Assembly (NCBI GenBank): GCA_031082315.1 | Contig: JAVHLC010000007.1 | Location: 62,001 to 126,000, forward strand | Source: Thermodesulfobacteriota bacterium | GTDB lineage: Bacteria; Desulfobacterota; QYQD01 | Length of the DNA stretch: 64,000 bases | Direction: 5' to 3' | Shown: positions 30,828 to 40,709 of the stretch, piece by piece | Position numbering within the stretch: position 1 is the stretch's first letter | Layout of the letters: every line of letters starts with the position of its first letter | Made by a program: the position numbers and the translations under genes | The notes under the pieces: model-generated | The model's input: the letters and a program-made list of their open reading frames with translations, nothing else | Databases searched by the model: none | What the model was told of the DNA's origin: nothing

Positions 30828-33470
30828 ATGAAGATATTTTTAAGGTCATTGATCCTGTTTTTCATGATGAGCTCTATTTTTCAACCGGCCATAGCCGCAG
30901 AAAAAAAGACTATAGCGGCTGCGCCTTTTATCGTGCACAGTAAAGAAGACATCAGTTCCCTGGTCGTTTCGATGGAAAAGAACCTGATGTCTGCTCTGGC
31001 ATCAGCGGGCTTTGAAGTGATTGAACCGGCCCGGGTAGTCGGGGAGATCGACAGAAGCAGGCTTTTTGATGCCAAATATATGCGGGATGCGGCAGGGAAG
31101 CTGGGGGCGGATTGCATCGTATGGGGCAGCATTACTAAAATCGGCCAGCGTCTGAGCCTGGATGTCTGGCTGCTTGAGGTCGCCGGCACTAAAGGTCCTA
31201 TGCCACTTTATGCCGAAACCACCGGGGCCGAACAATTGGATAAGGCGCTGCATAAGATAGTGGGCAACATCCAGTTCGCCGTCTTAAAAAAAGAACGTAT
31301 AGGAGAGGTCTTTTTTTCCGGTAATCGAAGGATTGAATCTGAGGCCATCCGTACCCATATCAAGTCCAAACCGGGCGATATTTTTAACAAGGACAGGTTG
31401 AGCGAAGATATGCGCTCCATTTTTGCGATGGGTTATTTTACAGAGATAAATATCGATGTTAAAGACTCTCCGGAAGGGAAAATTGTAACCTTTATGGTTA
31501 CAGAAAAGCCGGTTATAAAAGACATCAAGGTAGAAGGGAATATCGGTGTCGAAACGGAGAAAGTAAAAGAAGTAATCAGCGTCCGGACAAACTCAATTTT
31601 AAAGCTCAAGGATATCCAGGAGTCCGAGGAAAAGATCAGATCTCTCTATCGGGAGAAAGGTTATTACGGAACACTTCTGGATCACAAGTTATCAGACCTG
31701 CCTAATAATGAGGCTATACTGACCTTTTCCATTAAAGAAGGCGAAAAGGTGCATATAAAGGAGATCCGGTTCGTTGGAAACAAGGTCTTTGGCAGCAAGC
31801 AATTAAAAGATATGCTGGAAACTACGGAAAGGGGGTTTTTATCCTGGCTCACATCCTCCGGCATTTTAAACCGGGATGTTTTGGAGCGTGATTTATCCAA
31901 GATAACTTCATTTTACTATAACAACGGGTATATCGAGGCCAAGATCGGAGAGCCTGAGATCGAACACAAGGAGAAATTCATATTTATCACTATCCCTATA
32001 GAGGAAGGGTCTCAATTTACAGTGGGGTCGGTGGATATTGAGGGTAAGCTCATAAAGCCAAAAGAGGAGTTGCTGTCGATATTGAAGATTCGCCAGGAAA
32101 AGACCTACAGTCGTGATGTCTTAAGGAAGGATATCCTGGTCTTAACAGATGTCTATGCGGACGCCGGTTATGCCTATGCCGAGGTCGCACCCGAGATCGC
32201 CAAGGATGATATGGGGAAAAAGGTAAATATAACTTTTTTTATTCAGCCCGGGGGAAAAGTCCATTTCGATCGTATAGAGATATCCGGGAATACCAAGACG
32301 CGGGATAAGGTTATAAGACGTGAACTCAGGATAGCGGAAGGAGATCAATTTAACGCCGAAGGCCTGCGTAAGAGCAATCAGAGGTTGCAGAGGCTTGGCT
32401 TCTTCGAGGATGTGAATATAGCCCCGGTCAAAGGCACTGACGAAACTAAAATGGACCTCAACGTCGAGATTAAAGAAAAGCCTACCGGGGCCTTCAGTAT
32501 AGGCGGCGGTTACAGCTCTGTGGAGCACTTTATTGGTATGGCCGAGATATCACAGCGAAACCTTTTTGGCCGCGGGCAGGAGTTGAGTCTGCGGGCTCAA
32601 ACCAGCAGCCGTTCCACCCGTTATAACCTTAGTTTTACCGAGCCTTATTTTCTTGATACCAAACTGGCCACCGGCGTCGACCTTTTCAACTGGGAAACGG
32701 AGTACGATGATTATACCAAGAAGAGTACCGGCGGAGGATTAAGGCTGGGCTATCCCTTAACCGACAATCTGAGGGTATTTGGCGGTTATAGATTCGAAGA
32801 TGCCACCATGTCGGACGTTAGTTCCACAGCCTCATGGGTGATAGTTGAGTCCATGGACATCCATGTAACCAGCTCCTTAAATGCCGCTATAGAGAGGGAT
32901 ACACGCAACAGTTACGTCGATCCCACTGCCGGGTCGATAAACAGCTTTTCCATCGAGTATGCGGGCGGATTCCTGGGGGGTGACAGTGCTTATACTAAGT
33001 ACACGGCCAAATCAGGCTGGTACTATCCGCTTTTCTGGGATACAGTGGGGCACATTAACGGGGCTATAGGTTATGTGAAGGAGAATCCGGACGGTAAGCT
33101 GCCTGTATATGAAAAGTTTTATCTGGGCGGTCTAAATTCAGTGCGCGGTTTTAAGTTCGGTGACATCAGTCCTATCGACCCGGCCACCGGTGAGCGCATA
33201 GGCGGCGAGAAGATGCTGCTCTTCAACGTTGAGTATATATTTCCCCTGATAAAGAAGGCCGGGCTAAAGGGTGTGGTCTTTTTTGATGCCGGTAACGCCT
33301 TTCGGGAAGAGGACAGTTACAACCTGACCGACCTCCGAACCAGCGTTGGTTTCGGTTTTCGCTGGTTTTCACCCATTGGGCCGCTGCGCCTGGAGTGGGG
33401 TTATAACATAGACCCTGAGCCGGGTGAAAAATCGAGTAGCTGGGATTTTACAATTGGAGGAGCCTTTTAA
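30828..33470 (+). CDS. bamA: outer membrane protein assembly factor BamA with extra N-terminal domain
   Basis: 880 aa from ATG 30828. Signal peptide ~1-27 (ends AIAAEKK). Residues ~30-165 form a domain not found in enterobacterial BamA, with IAAAPFIVHSKEDISSLVVSMEKNL, ADCIVWGSITKIGQRLSLDVWLLEV; it resembles TolB-N/FlgO-like alpha-beta domains. Five POTRA repeats follow (~175-530), then the 16-strand beta-barrel with the lid-motif region GLNSVRGFKFGD and a C-terminal ending WDFTIGGAF with terminal Phe. BamA folds beta-barrel proteins into the outer membrane. The common neighbour ompH/skp is absent. Confidence 0.95.
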   Translation: MKIFLRSLILFFMMSSIFQPAIAAEKKTIAAAPFIVHSKEDISSLVVSMEKNLMSALASAGFEVIEPARVVGEIDRSRLFDAKYMRDAAGKLGADCIVWGSITKIGQRLSLDVWLLEVAGTKGPMPLYAETTGAEQLDKALHKIVGNIQFAVLKKERIGEVFFSGNRRIESEAIRTHIKSKPGDIFNKDRLSEDMRSIFAMGYFTEINIDVKDSPEGKIVTFMVTEKPVIKDIKVEGNIGVETEKVKEVISVRTNSILKLKDIQESEEKIRSLYREKGYYGTLLDHKLSDLPNNEAILTFSIKEGEKVHIKEIRFVGNKVFGSKQLKDMLETTERGFLSWLTSSGILNRDVLERDLSKITSFYYNNGYIEAKIGEPEIEHKEKFIFITIPIEEGSQFTVGSVDIEGKLIKPKEELLSILKIRQEKTYSRDVLRKDILVLTDVYADAGYAYAEVAPEIAKDDMGKKVNITFFIQPGGKVHFDRIEISGNTKTRDKVIRRELRIAEGDQFNAEGLRKSNQRLQRLGFFEDVNIAPVKGTDETKMDLNVEIKEKPTGAFSIGGGYSSVEHFIGMAEISQRNLFGRGQELSLRAQTSSRSTRYNLSFTEPYFLDTKLATGVDLFNWETEYDDYTKKSTGGGLRLGYPLTDNLRVFGGYRFEDATMSDVSSTASWVIVESMDIHVTSSLNAAIERDTRNSYVDPTAGSINSFSIEYAGGFLGGDSAYTKYTAKSGWYYPLFWDTVGHINGAIGYVKENPDGKLPVYEKFYLGGLNSVRGFKFGDISPIDPATGERIGGEKMLLFNVEYIFPLIKKAGLKGVVFFDAGNAFREEDSYNLTDLRTSVGFGFRWFSPIGPLRLEWGYNIDPEPGEKSSSWDFTIGGAF

Positions 33471-33477
33471 ATAAGCC

Positions 33478-33563
33478 CTCAGCGATCAGCATTCAGTTAT
33501 CAGCTATGATGGGTGCACCTGTGGGATCTGAAGCTGAGGGCTGACGGCTGATCGCTGAAAGCC
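33478..33563. repeat. GCTGATAGCTGA-type inverted repeat
   Basis: TCAGCGATCAGCATTCAG...TGGGTGCACC...GGCTGATCGCTGA; arms form a long hairpin between bamA and lpxD, where ompH/skp lies in many relatives. Confidence 0.8.
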
Positions 33564-33571
33564 CTTACGTA

Positions 33572-34609
33572 ATGAAAACACTAAAAGAAATAGCCGAATA
33601 TTGCCATGGGTCACTGGTAGGAGACGGCGATCTCATCATCACCGGTATAGCCAGCCTTGATGAGGCCACAGACGGCCAGATCAGTTTTGTCGCCCAGAGA
33701 AAATACCTGACAAAGATGGAAACCTCCCGGGCATCGGCTCTCATTGTGCCTATGGAGGTGACCGGGGCCCGTGTACCCATTATAAGGACAGAGAACCCTT
33801 ATCTGGCCTATGCCCGGGCAGCCGCCCTTTTCAGCGCCAGGCCATTTGAGGCAAGGGGTATAAGTAAAGAGGCCTGGATGGGCAAAGACTGCCGGATTAA
33901 TCCCAACGTCAGCATATATCCCTTTATCTATATTGGAGACAATGTGCGGGTTGATTCGGGAGTTACCATTTATCCCGGCGTGTATATCGGAAACGAGGTT
34001 TCTATCGGCGAGAGGAGTACTGTCTATCCGAATGTAACCATAATGGATAGGTGTATTATCGGCGCGCGGGTCATAATACACAGTGGTGTGGTAATCGGCA
34101 GCGATGGTTTTGGTTATGCCAGGGACGGGGCTAAACATGTTAAGATCCCGCAACTTGGCATTGTGCAGATTGATGACGAAGTAGAGATTGGCGCCAATAC
34201 CGCTATCGACCGGTCTGCCCTGGGAAAGACGTGGATTAAGCGTGGCACAAAGATTGATAATCTGGTCCAGGTGGCTCACAATGTGATAGTCGGAGAAGAC
34301 ACGCTTCTCATTTCTCAAGTGGGTATTTCCGGCAGCGTGGAGATCGGCAACAACGTCATTCTGGCCGGCCAGGTAGGAGTGGCCGGACACATTAAAATCG
34401 GCGACCGGGTTATGGTCGGGGCAAAATCGGGCGTGCCGGGTTCCCTGCCGGAAGATTCGACAGTCTCCGGCATCCCGGCCATTTCGCACCAGGAGTGGTT
34501 AAAAGCCAGCGCTGTCTATCGACGTTTACCCGATCTTCTTAAAGAAGTCCGTAATCTTAAGAAGAGAATCGCCAACCTGGAAAAGAACGCAGGGGGACAT
34601 GAGAAATGA
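33572..34609 (+). CDS. lpxD: UDP-3-O-acylglucosamine N-acyltransferase LpxD
   Basis: 345 aa. N-terminal uridine-binding domain (~1-100, [24 protein letters not shown]), then a left-handed beta helix of hexapeptide repeats (~105-300), and a C-terminal coiled helix. Catalytic His is in [14 protein letters not shown]. The signature [11 protein letters not shown] and the [23 protein letters not shown] block are diagnostic. It adds the second (N-linked) acyl chain in lipid A synthesis. ATGA overlap with fabZ. Confidence 0.97.
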   Translation: MKTLKEIAEYCHGSLVGDGDLIITGIASLDEATDGQISFVAQRKYLTKMETSRASALIVPMEVTGARVPIIRTENPYLAYARAAALFSARPFEARGISKEAWMGKDCRINPNVSIYPFIYIGDNVRVDSGVTIYPGVYIGNEVSIGERSTVYPNVTIMDRCIIGARVIIHSGVVIGSDGFGYARDGAKHVKIPQLGIVQIDDEVEIGANTAIDRSALGKTWIKRGTKIDNLVQVAHNVIVGEDTLLISQVGISGSVEIGNNVILAGQVGVAGHIKIGDRVMVGAKSGVPGSLPEDSTVSGIPAISHQEWLKASAVYRRLPDLLKEVRNLKKRIANLEKNAGGHEK

Positions 34610-35061
34610 ACATGGAAACAAACAAGATAAATATCAGAGAAATATTGAAGATATTACCGCATCGGTACCCATTTTTATTGGTAGATAAGATCCTGGAGTG
34701 CAAATCGGGAGAATCGATAAAAGGCCTTAAGAATGTCACTATTAACGAACCATTTTTTCAGGGCCACTTTCCGGGTCAGCCGATCATGCCAGGGGTGCTG
34801 ATTTTAGAGGCTATGGCCCAGGTAGGGGGGATACTGGCCTATCTTTCCAACGAGGAGGAAATGAAAAACAGGCTGTTTTATTTTATCGGCCTGGATAAGG
34901 TTCGTTTCCGGAAGACGGTAGTCCCCGGAGATCAGATTGTCTTTGATTTAACCATGCTGAAACGAAAAATGAAGGTGTACATGATGGCCGGCCGGGCCAC
35001 GGTCGACGGCAAGCTGGTGGCTGAAGCCGAGCTGATGGCTGCTATGTCGGATGAAAATTAG
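34606..35061 (+). CDS. fabZ: 3-hydroxyacyl-ACP dehydratase FabZ
   Basis: 151 aa hot-dog fold. Active-site His is in [12 protein letters not shown] and Glu in [11 protein letters not shown]; the start [13 protein letters not shown] is typical. It dehydrates 3-hydroxyacyl-ACP in fatty-acid elongation, and so competes with LpxA/LpxD for the same substrate, which explains its place in the lpx operon. Overlaps lpxD by 4 bp. Confidence 0.97.
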   Translation: MNMETNKINIREILKILPHRYPFLLVDKILECKSGESIKGLKNVTINEPFFQGHFPGQPIMPGVLILEAMAQVGGILAYLSNEEEMKNRLFYFIGLDKVRFRKTVVPGDQIVFDLTMLKRKMKVYMMAGRATVDGKLVAEAELMAAMSDEN

Positions 35062-35150
35062 CAATCAGCGTTCAGCCATCAGCTCTCAGTAAAATATCAA
35101 GGCACACGATATCTTAAGCTGAACGCTGATAGCTGAGTGCTGATAGCTAT
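35062..35150. repeat. GCTGATAGCTGA-type inverted repeat
   Basis: CAATCAGCGTTCAGCCATCAGC ... GCTGAACGCTGATAGCTGAG between fabZ and lpxA; able to form a long hairpin inside the operon. Confidence 0.8.
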
Positions 35151-35165
35151 AGAAAAGGAGATCAC

Positions 35166-35942
35166 ATGAAGATTCACCCTACAGCTATTGTCGATACAAA
35201 CGCTGTTTTGGCAGAGGGTGTCGAGATCGGTCCTTATGTCATAATTGGCAATGATGTAAAGATCGGGGCCCGGACTACAGTTGGTCCCCATACTACCATA
35301 GAGGGCTGCACCACTATCGGTGAAGACTGCAAGATAGCGCAATTTGCGACTATCGGTGCGGCTCCCCAGGATATGAAATATAAAGGGAACCCTACCGCGG
35401 TTGAGATTGGCAACGGCAATATTATACGGGAGTATGTCACCATTCACAGGGGGACAGAAAACGGTGGAAGAGTCACCCGGATCGGCGACTATAACTTTTT
35501 GATGGCCTATACACATATAGCTCATGACTGTAAGATCGGAAGCCATGTTATTTTCGCTAACTGCGCCACCTTGGGAGGGCACGTGGAAATCCAGGATCAT
35601 GCCATCCTGGGCGGCCTGGTAGCTGTCCACCAATTTTCCCGTATCGGAGGTTATGCCTTTGTGGGTGGTTTATCCGGTATCATTAAAGACATCCCGCCTT
35701 ACGTTATAGCTTCAGGGGAGAGGGCCAAGCTCTTTGGTATAAATATTATCGGCTTAAAGAGGCATAATTTTTCGCCCGAGGTCATAGATGCCCTGAGGGC
35801 GGCTTATAAATTAATAGTCCGTTCGCCGCTCACTCTTAAAGAGGCCGTTGAAACCGCAGAAAAAGAGGTTTTGCAGGTGCCAGAGGTTCAATACTTTATC
35901 GATTTTATTAAGAACTCCAAGAGGGGCATTCCAAGAAAATGA
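35166..35942 (+). CDS. lpxA: UDP-N-acetylglucosamine acyltransferase LpxA
   Basis: 258 aa, typical length. Hexapeptide beta-helix (~1-185) and C-terminal helical domain. Catalytic His in MAYTHIAHDCKIG; also GAAPQDMKYKGNPT, HRGTENGG and GLVAVHQFSRIGGYAFVGG. It transfers the first 3-hydroxyacyl chain to UDP-GlcNAc. AAAAGGAG upstream of ATG; ends with an ATGA overlap into lpxI. Confidence 0.97.
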   Translation: MKIHPTAIVDTNAVLAEGVEIGPYVIIGNDVKIGARTTVGPHTTIEGCTTIGEDCKIAQFATIGAAPQDMKYKGNPTAVEIGNGNIIREYVTIHRGTENGGRVTRIGDYNFLMAYTHIAHDCKIGSHVIFANCATLGGHVEIQDHAILGGLVAVHQFSRIGGYAFVGGLSGIIKDIPPYVIASGERAKLFGINIIGLKRHNFSPEVIDALRAAYKLIVRSPLTLKEAVETAEKEVLQVPEVQYFIDFIKNSKRGIPRK

Positions 35943-36742
35943 CCAGGAAAATCGGGATCATCTCGGGCAGCGGCAGGTTCCCGCTCATTTTTTCCGAGGC
36001 GGCGCGCCGGGAAGGTTTTGAGGTCATAGCTATTGCGCACAAAGGAGAGACCAGGCCGGAACTGGCTGAGACTGTAGATAAGATTTTCTGGCTAAAGTTG
36101 GGCCAGTTGGGGAAGATAATCGATATCTTCAAGCAAGAAGGGGTGCGCGATGTGGTCATGGCCGGGGGTATAGATAAAAAGAATATCTATAGAAAGGTTT
36201 GGCCGGATCTGAAGGCCATTTCTGTATGGTCGAGGTTAAAGAACCGGCTGGATGACGGCATCTTGCGGGCATTGGCCGGTGTCCTGGAGGAAGAGGGCAT
36301 AACAGTCCGCGAATCAACCCTGTTTCTCCGGTCTCTTCTGTCGCCGAAGGGTGTTTTGACCCGGCGTAAGCCCACGGAAGAGGAGATGAACGACGTAGAA
36401 TTCGGATGGAAAGTGGCCAAGGAGATCGGTGGACTTGATATCGGGCAATGCATTGTGGTTAAAGACCTGGTCGTTCTGGCAGTGGAAGCCATCGAAGGGA
36501 CGGATGAAACTATCCGGCGGGGCGGGCAACTGGCTAATAAAGGGGCGGTCGTGGTAAAAGTTCTTAAACCGAAACAGGATCTTCGTTTTGATTTACCGGC
36601 GGTTGGTCTTCAGACCATCCGCACTATGCAGGAGGTACGGGCCTCCTGTCTGGCCGTCGAATCGGACAAGGTATTGATTTTTGAAAAAGAGGAGATGCTG
36701 CGGGAGGCCGACCGCAGTAAAATTGCCGTTATTGCCCTGTAA
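35939..36742 (+). CDS. lpxI: UDP-2,3-diacylglucosamine pyrophosphatase LpxI
   Basis: 267 aa. Begins RKIGIISGSGRFPLIFSEAAR, contains DVVMAGGIDKKNIY and the C-terminal DUF1009 core with QCIVVKDLVVLAVEAIEGTDETI and KPKQDLRFDLPAVG. LpxI replaces LpxH in many alpha- and deltaproteobacteria and hydrolyses UDP-diacylglucosamine to lipid X by attacking the alpha phosphate. Translationally coupled with lpxA. Confidence 0.96.
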   Translation: MTRKIGIISGSGRFPLIFSEAARREGFEVIAIAHKGETRPELAETVDKIFWLKLGQLGKIIDIFKQEGVRDVVMAGGIDKKNIYRKVWPDLKAISVWSRLKNRLDDGILRALAGVLEEEGITVRESTLFLRSLLSPKGVLTRRKPTEEEMNDVEFGWKVAKEIGGLDIGQCIVVKDLVVLAVEAIEGTDETIRRGGQLANKGAVVVKVLKPKQDLRFDLPAVGLQTIRTMQEVRASCLAVESDKVLIFEKEEMLREADRSKIAVIAL

Positions 36743-36755
36743 ACTTATTGTAAAT

Positions 36756-36828
36756 TATTCACCGCAGAGACGCAAAGAACGCTAAGGAAAGATACAGTTT
36801 TTCTCTGTGCCCTTTGCGGTGAAATTCA
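36756..36828. repeat. CACCGCAGAGACGCAAAG-type inverted repeat
   Basis: TTCACCGCAGAGACGCAAAG ... CTTTGCGGTGAAATTC; hairpin between lpxI and the oxidoreductase gene. Confidence 0.8.
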
Positions 36829-36842
36829 TTTTCGGAGAGGTT

Positions 36843-37841
36843 ATGCAGAAAGTTAAAGTCGGGGTTGTAGGTGTAGGCTATTTAGGCCAGTACCATGCCG
36901 AAAAATATGCATCTATGGCAGAGGCCGATCTGATTGGGGTAGTGGATATCGACAAAAAACGGGCCCATGAAATTGCAGAAAAATATGGAGCTAAACCCTA
37001 TACTAACTATAAGGATCTCATCGGAAAGGTTGAAGCGGTAAGTGTGGTCGTCCCCACCACTCTACACTACCCGGTCGCCGGCCATTTTCTCAGACAGGGG
37101 ATAGACGTTTTACTTGAAAAGCCCATGACCTGTACCCTATCCGAAGCAAGCCGGTTGATTAAACTGGCGAAGGCAAAAAATCTTATCTTGCAGGTCGGCC
37201 ATCTGGAACGCTTTAACCCGGCGGTAGTGGCCTTAAGGGACCACCTTGAGAATCCGCTTTTTATCGAGTCTCACCGGCTTTCAACTTTTAAGGGCCGGGG
37301 AATCGATGTGGACGTAGTCCTGGACCTCATGATACATGATATTGATATTATCTTGAATATTGTCAAATCAAAGCTTAAGAATATCCATGCGGTCGGAGTG
37401 CCGGTTATCACGCCTAATACAGATATAGCCAATGTGCGTCTGGAATTTGAAAATGGCTGTACGGCCAATGTCACGGTAAGCCGCATCTCTAATAAAAATA
37501 TGCGGAAGATCAGAATATTCCAGCCCAACGCCTACCTGTCCGTCGATTATGCACGAAGGGAAATCGTAGTTATTAAGAAAACTACCCAAAACGGTATGTA
37601 TGGTTTCCCGGGCATTGAGGAACAGGTCGCTTCTTTTCCTGAGAGTGACTCTCTGGCAGAAGAACTCAGGGCCTTTGTCTCTTCTGTCCGAACCAGGAAG
37701 CCGCCGGTTGTTTCAGGCGAGGATGGCCAAAGGGCCCTCCATGTGGCCTTAAAGATTATGAAACAAATAAATCGGACTATAGGGAACCTTGGTCGCTCAC
37801 TAAATATGTCCTTGCCGGAACATGCCTGCCGGGTCAGCTAA
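36843..37841 (+). CDS. Gfo/Idh/MocA-family oxidoreductase (GnnA-like position)
   Basis: 332 aa from ATG 36843 (GGAGAGG upstream); an earlier in-frame start at 36807 lies in the repeat. N-terminal Rossmann fold (KVGVVGVGYLGQYHAEKY), EKPMTCTLSEA with the catalytic-type Lys, and C-terminal GFO/IDH domain with VGHLERFNPAV and LMIHDIDI. NAD(P)-dependent sugar oxidoreductase. Placement between lpxI and lpxB recalls GnnA, which oxidises the 3-OH of UDP-GlcNAc for amide-linked lipid A, but no GnnB aminotransferase is nearby. The exact substrate is unproven. Confidence 0.88.
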   Translation: MQKVKVGVVGVGYLGQYHAEKYASMAEADLIGVVDIDKKRAHEIAEKYGAKPYTNYKDLIGKVEAVSVVVPTTLHYPVAGHFLRQGIDVLLEKPMTCTLSEASRLIKLAKAKNLILQVGHLERFNPAVVALRDHLENPLFIESHRLSTFKGRGIDVDVVLDLMIHDIDIILNIVKSKLKNIHAVGVPVITPNTDIANVRLEFENGCTANVTVSRISNKNMRKIRIFQPNAYLSVDYARREIVVIKKTTQNGMYGFPGIEEQVASFPESDSLAEELRAFVSSVRTRKPPVVSGEDGQRALHVALKIMKQINRTIGNLGRSLNMSLPEHACRVS

Positions 37842-38979
37842 AAACATTCTCATAGTAGCCGGGGAGGCCTCCGGTGATATGCACGGGGCCAGTCTGGTCC
37901 GGGCCGTGCATGATATTAATCCCGAAATAGATTTTTGGGGGCTGGGCGGGGAAAAGATGCGCGAGGCCGGGGTTAAAACACTCCTTGATTCTACCCGGTT
38001 GGCCGTAGTAGGCATCTCCGAAGTATTCACACATCTATGGCAGATTGTTCAGGCCCAGCGTATTTTACGAAAGGCCATGCGTGATAAGCGGCCGAATCTG
38101 GTTATACTGATTGACTATCCGGATTTTAACCTCCTCTTAGCGGCCAAAGCCAGGGGCCTGGGAATTCCGGTTATGTACTATATAAGCCCGCAGGTATGGG
38201 CCTGGCGCAGCGGGCGGGTCGGAAAGATAAAACGGCTTGTAAATAGAATGGTGGTTATCCTCCCTTTTGAGGTAGAGTTTTACAGTAGGTATCAGATGGA
38301 GGTGGATTTTGTCGGGCATCCACTTCTGGATATAGTTAAGCCGGCCCTGGATGACGAATATTTTTACAAACATTTTGAGATTGACCGCAGCCGGCCTGTT
38401 GTTGGCCTCTTTCCCGGCAGTCGGTGGCAAGAAGTAAAGAGCCTCATGCCTTCTATTATGGACGCAGCCGGGAGATTAAAAAAACAGATTCCGGGCATCC
38501 AGTTTGTCCTGCCCCTGGCTCCAACTATCGATAGAAGATGCGTTGAGGCCTTTATTCATCCAACAGGGCTTAACGTTAAGGTTATTGAAGCTGGGACCTA
38601 TGATACTATGAAGGCGGCTCGTGCCGTTATCGCCGCTTCGGGTACGGTAACCCTGGAGGCGGCTATTATAGGTGTGCCTATGATAATCGTCTATAAGGTT
38701 TCGAGATTAAGTTATCTTGTGGGAAAAATAATGGTAAGGGTATCCCATATTGGCCTGGTCAACCTGGTGGCCGGTCGAAGGATCGTCCCTGAACTGGTCC
38801 AGGAAGAGGCTAACGGCCAGAGGATAGCGGAAGGGGTTTATAAAATTATAGTGGATGATAAGTATTACCAGACTGTGAAAAATGAACTTGAAGGAGTAAA
38901 AAACAGGCTGGGCGGACCGGGTGCATCTGCTCGTGTGGCGGAAATTGTATGTCAATTTATAAACGTCTATTTAACTTAA
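37822..38979 (+). CDS. lpxB: lipid-A-disaccharide synthase LpxB
   Basis: 385 aa, GT19 family. Starts KNILIVAGEASGDMHGASLVRA; further motifs are FWGLGGEKMREAG, LIDYPDFNLLLAAKA, YYISPQVWAWR, FVGHPLLD, GLFPGSRWQEV and AASGTVTLEAAIIGVPMIIVYK. It joins lipid X and UDP-diacylglucosamine. Starts 20 bp before the end of the oxidoreductase gene and overlaps msbA by 31 bp, indicating tight coupling. Confidence 0.97.
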   Translation: MPAGSAKNILIVAGEASGDMHGASLVRAVHDINPEIDFWGLGGEKMREAGVKTLLDSTRLAVVGISEVFTHLWQIVQAQRILRKAMRDKRPNLVILIDYPDFNLLLAAKARGLGIPVMYYISPQVWAWRSGRVGKIKRLVNRMVVILPFEVEFYSRYQMEVDFVGHPLLDIVKPALDDEYFYKHFEIDRSRPVVGLFPGSRWQEVKSLMPSIMDAAGRLKKQIPGIQFVLPLAPTIDRRCVEAFIHPTGLNVKVIEAGTYDTMKAARAVIAASGTVTLEAAIIGVPMIIVYKVSRLSYLVGKIMVRVSHIGLVNLVAGRRIVPELVQEEANGQRIAEGVYKIIVDDKYYQTVKNELEGVKNRLGGPGASARVAEIVCQFINVYLT

Positions 38980-40709
38980 TCGTTCCTTACTGGAAGAGAA
39001 TGGCCGTAGCCATGATCTGCATGGTGGGAGTGGCCCTTCTTACCTCGGCCACGGCCTATGTAGTAAAGCCCATGCTGGATGAAGTCTTCTTTAAGAAAGA
39101 CATGACCATGATCCATTTGATTCCGCTGGCCATAGTTTTTCTTTTCTTGAGCAAAGGTATTTTTTACTATGGTTATTTTTACCTTATAAACTCCGTGGGA
39201 CAAAAGATTGTGGCAGATCTCAGGGAAGCGGTATACAGGCACTTAAATTGCCTATCCCTATCCTATTTCCATCGTACGCCAACCGGCGTCCTTATCTCAC
39301 GAGTTCTAAACGACGTAGGCATGATTCAGGGTGCGGTTTCAAATGTCGTTGTTAGCACGTTAAAAGATGCTTTTACTGTAATCGGATTGACTTTTGTTAT
39401 CTTTTATCAGGACTGGAGATTGGCGCTTATAGCCATGACGATATTTCCTGCCGCAGTAATTCCTATCGTTAAATTCGGCAGAAAACTACGTAACATCAGC
39501 ACCAAAAGCCAGCAGATTGTTGGAGATGTAACTGTATTACTGCATGAGGGTATTACCGGCAGTCGTATCGTAAAGGCTTTTACTATGGAAGAGTATGAAA
39601 TCAAGAGATTCAGAAAGCAGATTAAAAGACTTTACGACATCATTATGAGCGACGTTAAGGTAAAGGCTGTCGCCCATCCCCTTATGGAATTATTGGGTGG
39701 TATTGGAATTGCCTTTATAGTGTGGTACGGAGGCTTACAGGTCATAAAAGGCACCTCAACGCCGGGTACATTTTTTTCCTTTCTAACAGCCCTGATAATG
39801 CTGTATGAACCGGTGAAAAACCTCAGCGGCGCCAACAGTGCGATACAGCAAGGGGTAGCCGGCGCTATCCGGGTCTTTGACCTTTTAGATACTCCCCCTG
39901 AGATAAGAGACAAAGAGGGTGTTGTAGCGCTACCGCCTATCCGGCAGCATATTGAGTTTAAAAATGTATCCTTTAAATATGACGAGGCAGTTGTACTCAG
40001 GGATATAAATCTTAATGTGAGGGCCGGTGAAATCCTGGCCATTGTCGGGATTAGCGGCGGAGGCAAGACCACGCTGGTCAACCTTATTCCCCGCTTCTAT
40101 GACGTAACCGATGGCGCAATTTATATTGACGGCACAGACATCAGAGACGTTACCATCTCTTCCCTCCGTTCCCAAATAGGCATAGTGACCCAGCAGACAA
40201 TCCTCTTCAATGACACGGTACGTAACAACATAGCCTATGGCGACGTCAGGAAGTCGGAAGAAGAGATAATAGCGGCCGCTCGTGCCGCCTATGCCTACGA
40301 TTTTATTGAGAGGTTACCTCAGAGATGGGATACCGCAATCGGTGAACAGGGAGTCAGGCTCTCAGGTGGCGAAAGGCAGCGGATTTCCATCGCCAGGGCG
40401 CTTCTTAAAAATGCGCCTATTTTAATTCTGGATGAAGCCACATCTTCTTTGGACACTGAGTCTGAACTTGAGGTGCAGAAGGCCCTGGATAATTTGATGC
40501 AGGGAAGGACCACCCTGGTAATTGCACATCGGCTCTCCACTATTCGAAATGCCGACCGGATTATCGTCATCAAGGATGGCGCCATCGTAGAAGAAGGAAA
40601 ACATGATGAGCTTTTGGCCTTGGGCGGCGAATATCGTAAATTGCACGATATGCAGTTCCGGGATGAATCAGATCTCACCGCAGAGAGCACAAAGGATACA
40701 GAGAGCTAA
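38949..40709 (+). CDS. msbA: lipid A export ABC transporter MsbA
   Basis: 586 aa. Six-helix type IV exporter domain (~1-320) with FFHRTP-type coupling sequence SYFHRTPTGVLISRVLNDV, then an ABC domain: Walker A GISGGGKTTLV, signature LSGGERQRISIARA, Walker B ILILDEATSSLD, His switch IAHRLSTI. Flips core-lipid A across the inner membrane. The last ~10 residues (TAESTKDTES) are encoded by an ACCGCAGAG-type repeat rather than by family-conserved sequence. Confidence 0.96.
   Translation: MSIYKRLFNLIVPYWKRMAVAMICMVGVALLTSATAYVVKPMLDEVFFKKDMTMIHLIPLAIVFLFLSKGIFYYGYFYLINSVGQKIVADLREAVYRHLNCLSLSYFHRTPTGVLISRVLNDVGMIQGAVSNVVVSTLKDAFTVIGLTFVIFYQDWRLALIAMTIFPAAVIPIVKFGRKLRNISTKSQQIVGDVTVLLHEGITGSRIVKAFTMEEYEIKRFRKQIKRLYDIIMSDVKVKAVAHPLMELLGGIGIAFIVWYGGLQVIKGTSTPGTFFSFLTALIMLYEPVKNLSGANSAIQQGVAGAIRVFDLLDTPPEIRDKEGVVALPPIRQHIEFKNVSFKYDEAVVLRDINLNVRAGEILAIVGISGGGKTTLVNLIPRFYDVTDGAIYIDGTDIRDVTISSLRSQIGIVTQQTILFNDTVRNNIAYGDVRKSEEEIIAAARAAYAYDFIERLPQRWDTAIGEQGVRLSGGERQRISIARALLKNAPILILDEATSSLDTESELEVQKALDNLMQGRTTLVIAHRLSTIRNADRIIVIKDGAIVEEGKHDELLALGGEYRKLHDMQFRDESDLTAESTKDTES

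Noticed and set aside
33611-34489. 292-codon minus-strand open frame opposite lpxD
   Set aside because: Shadow of the hexapeptide repeats of LpxD; no independent evidence.
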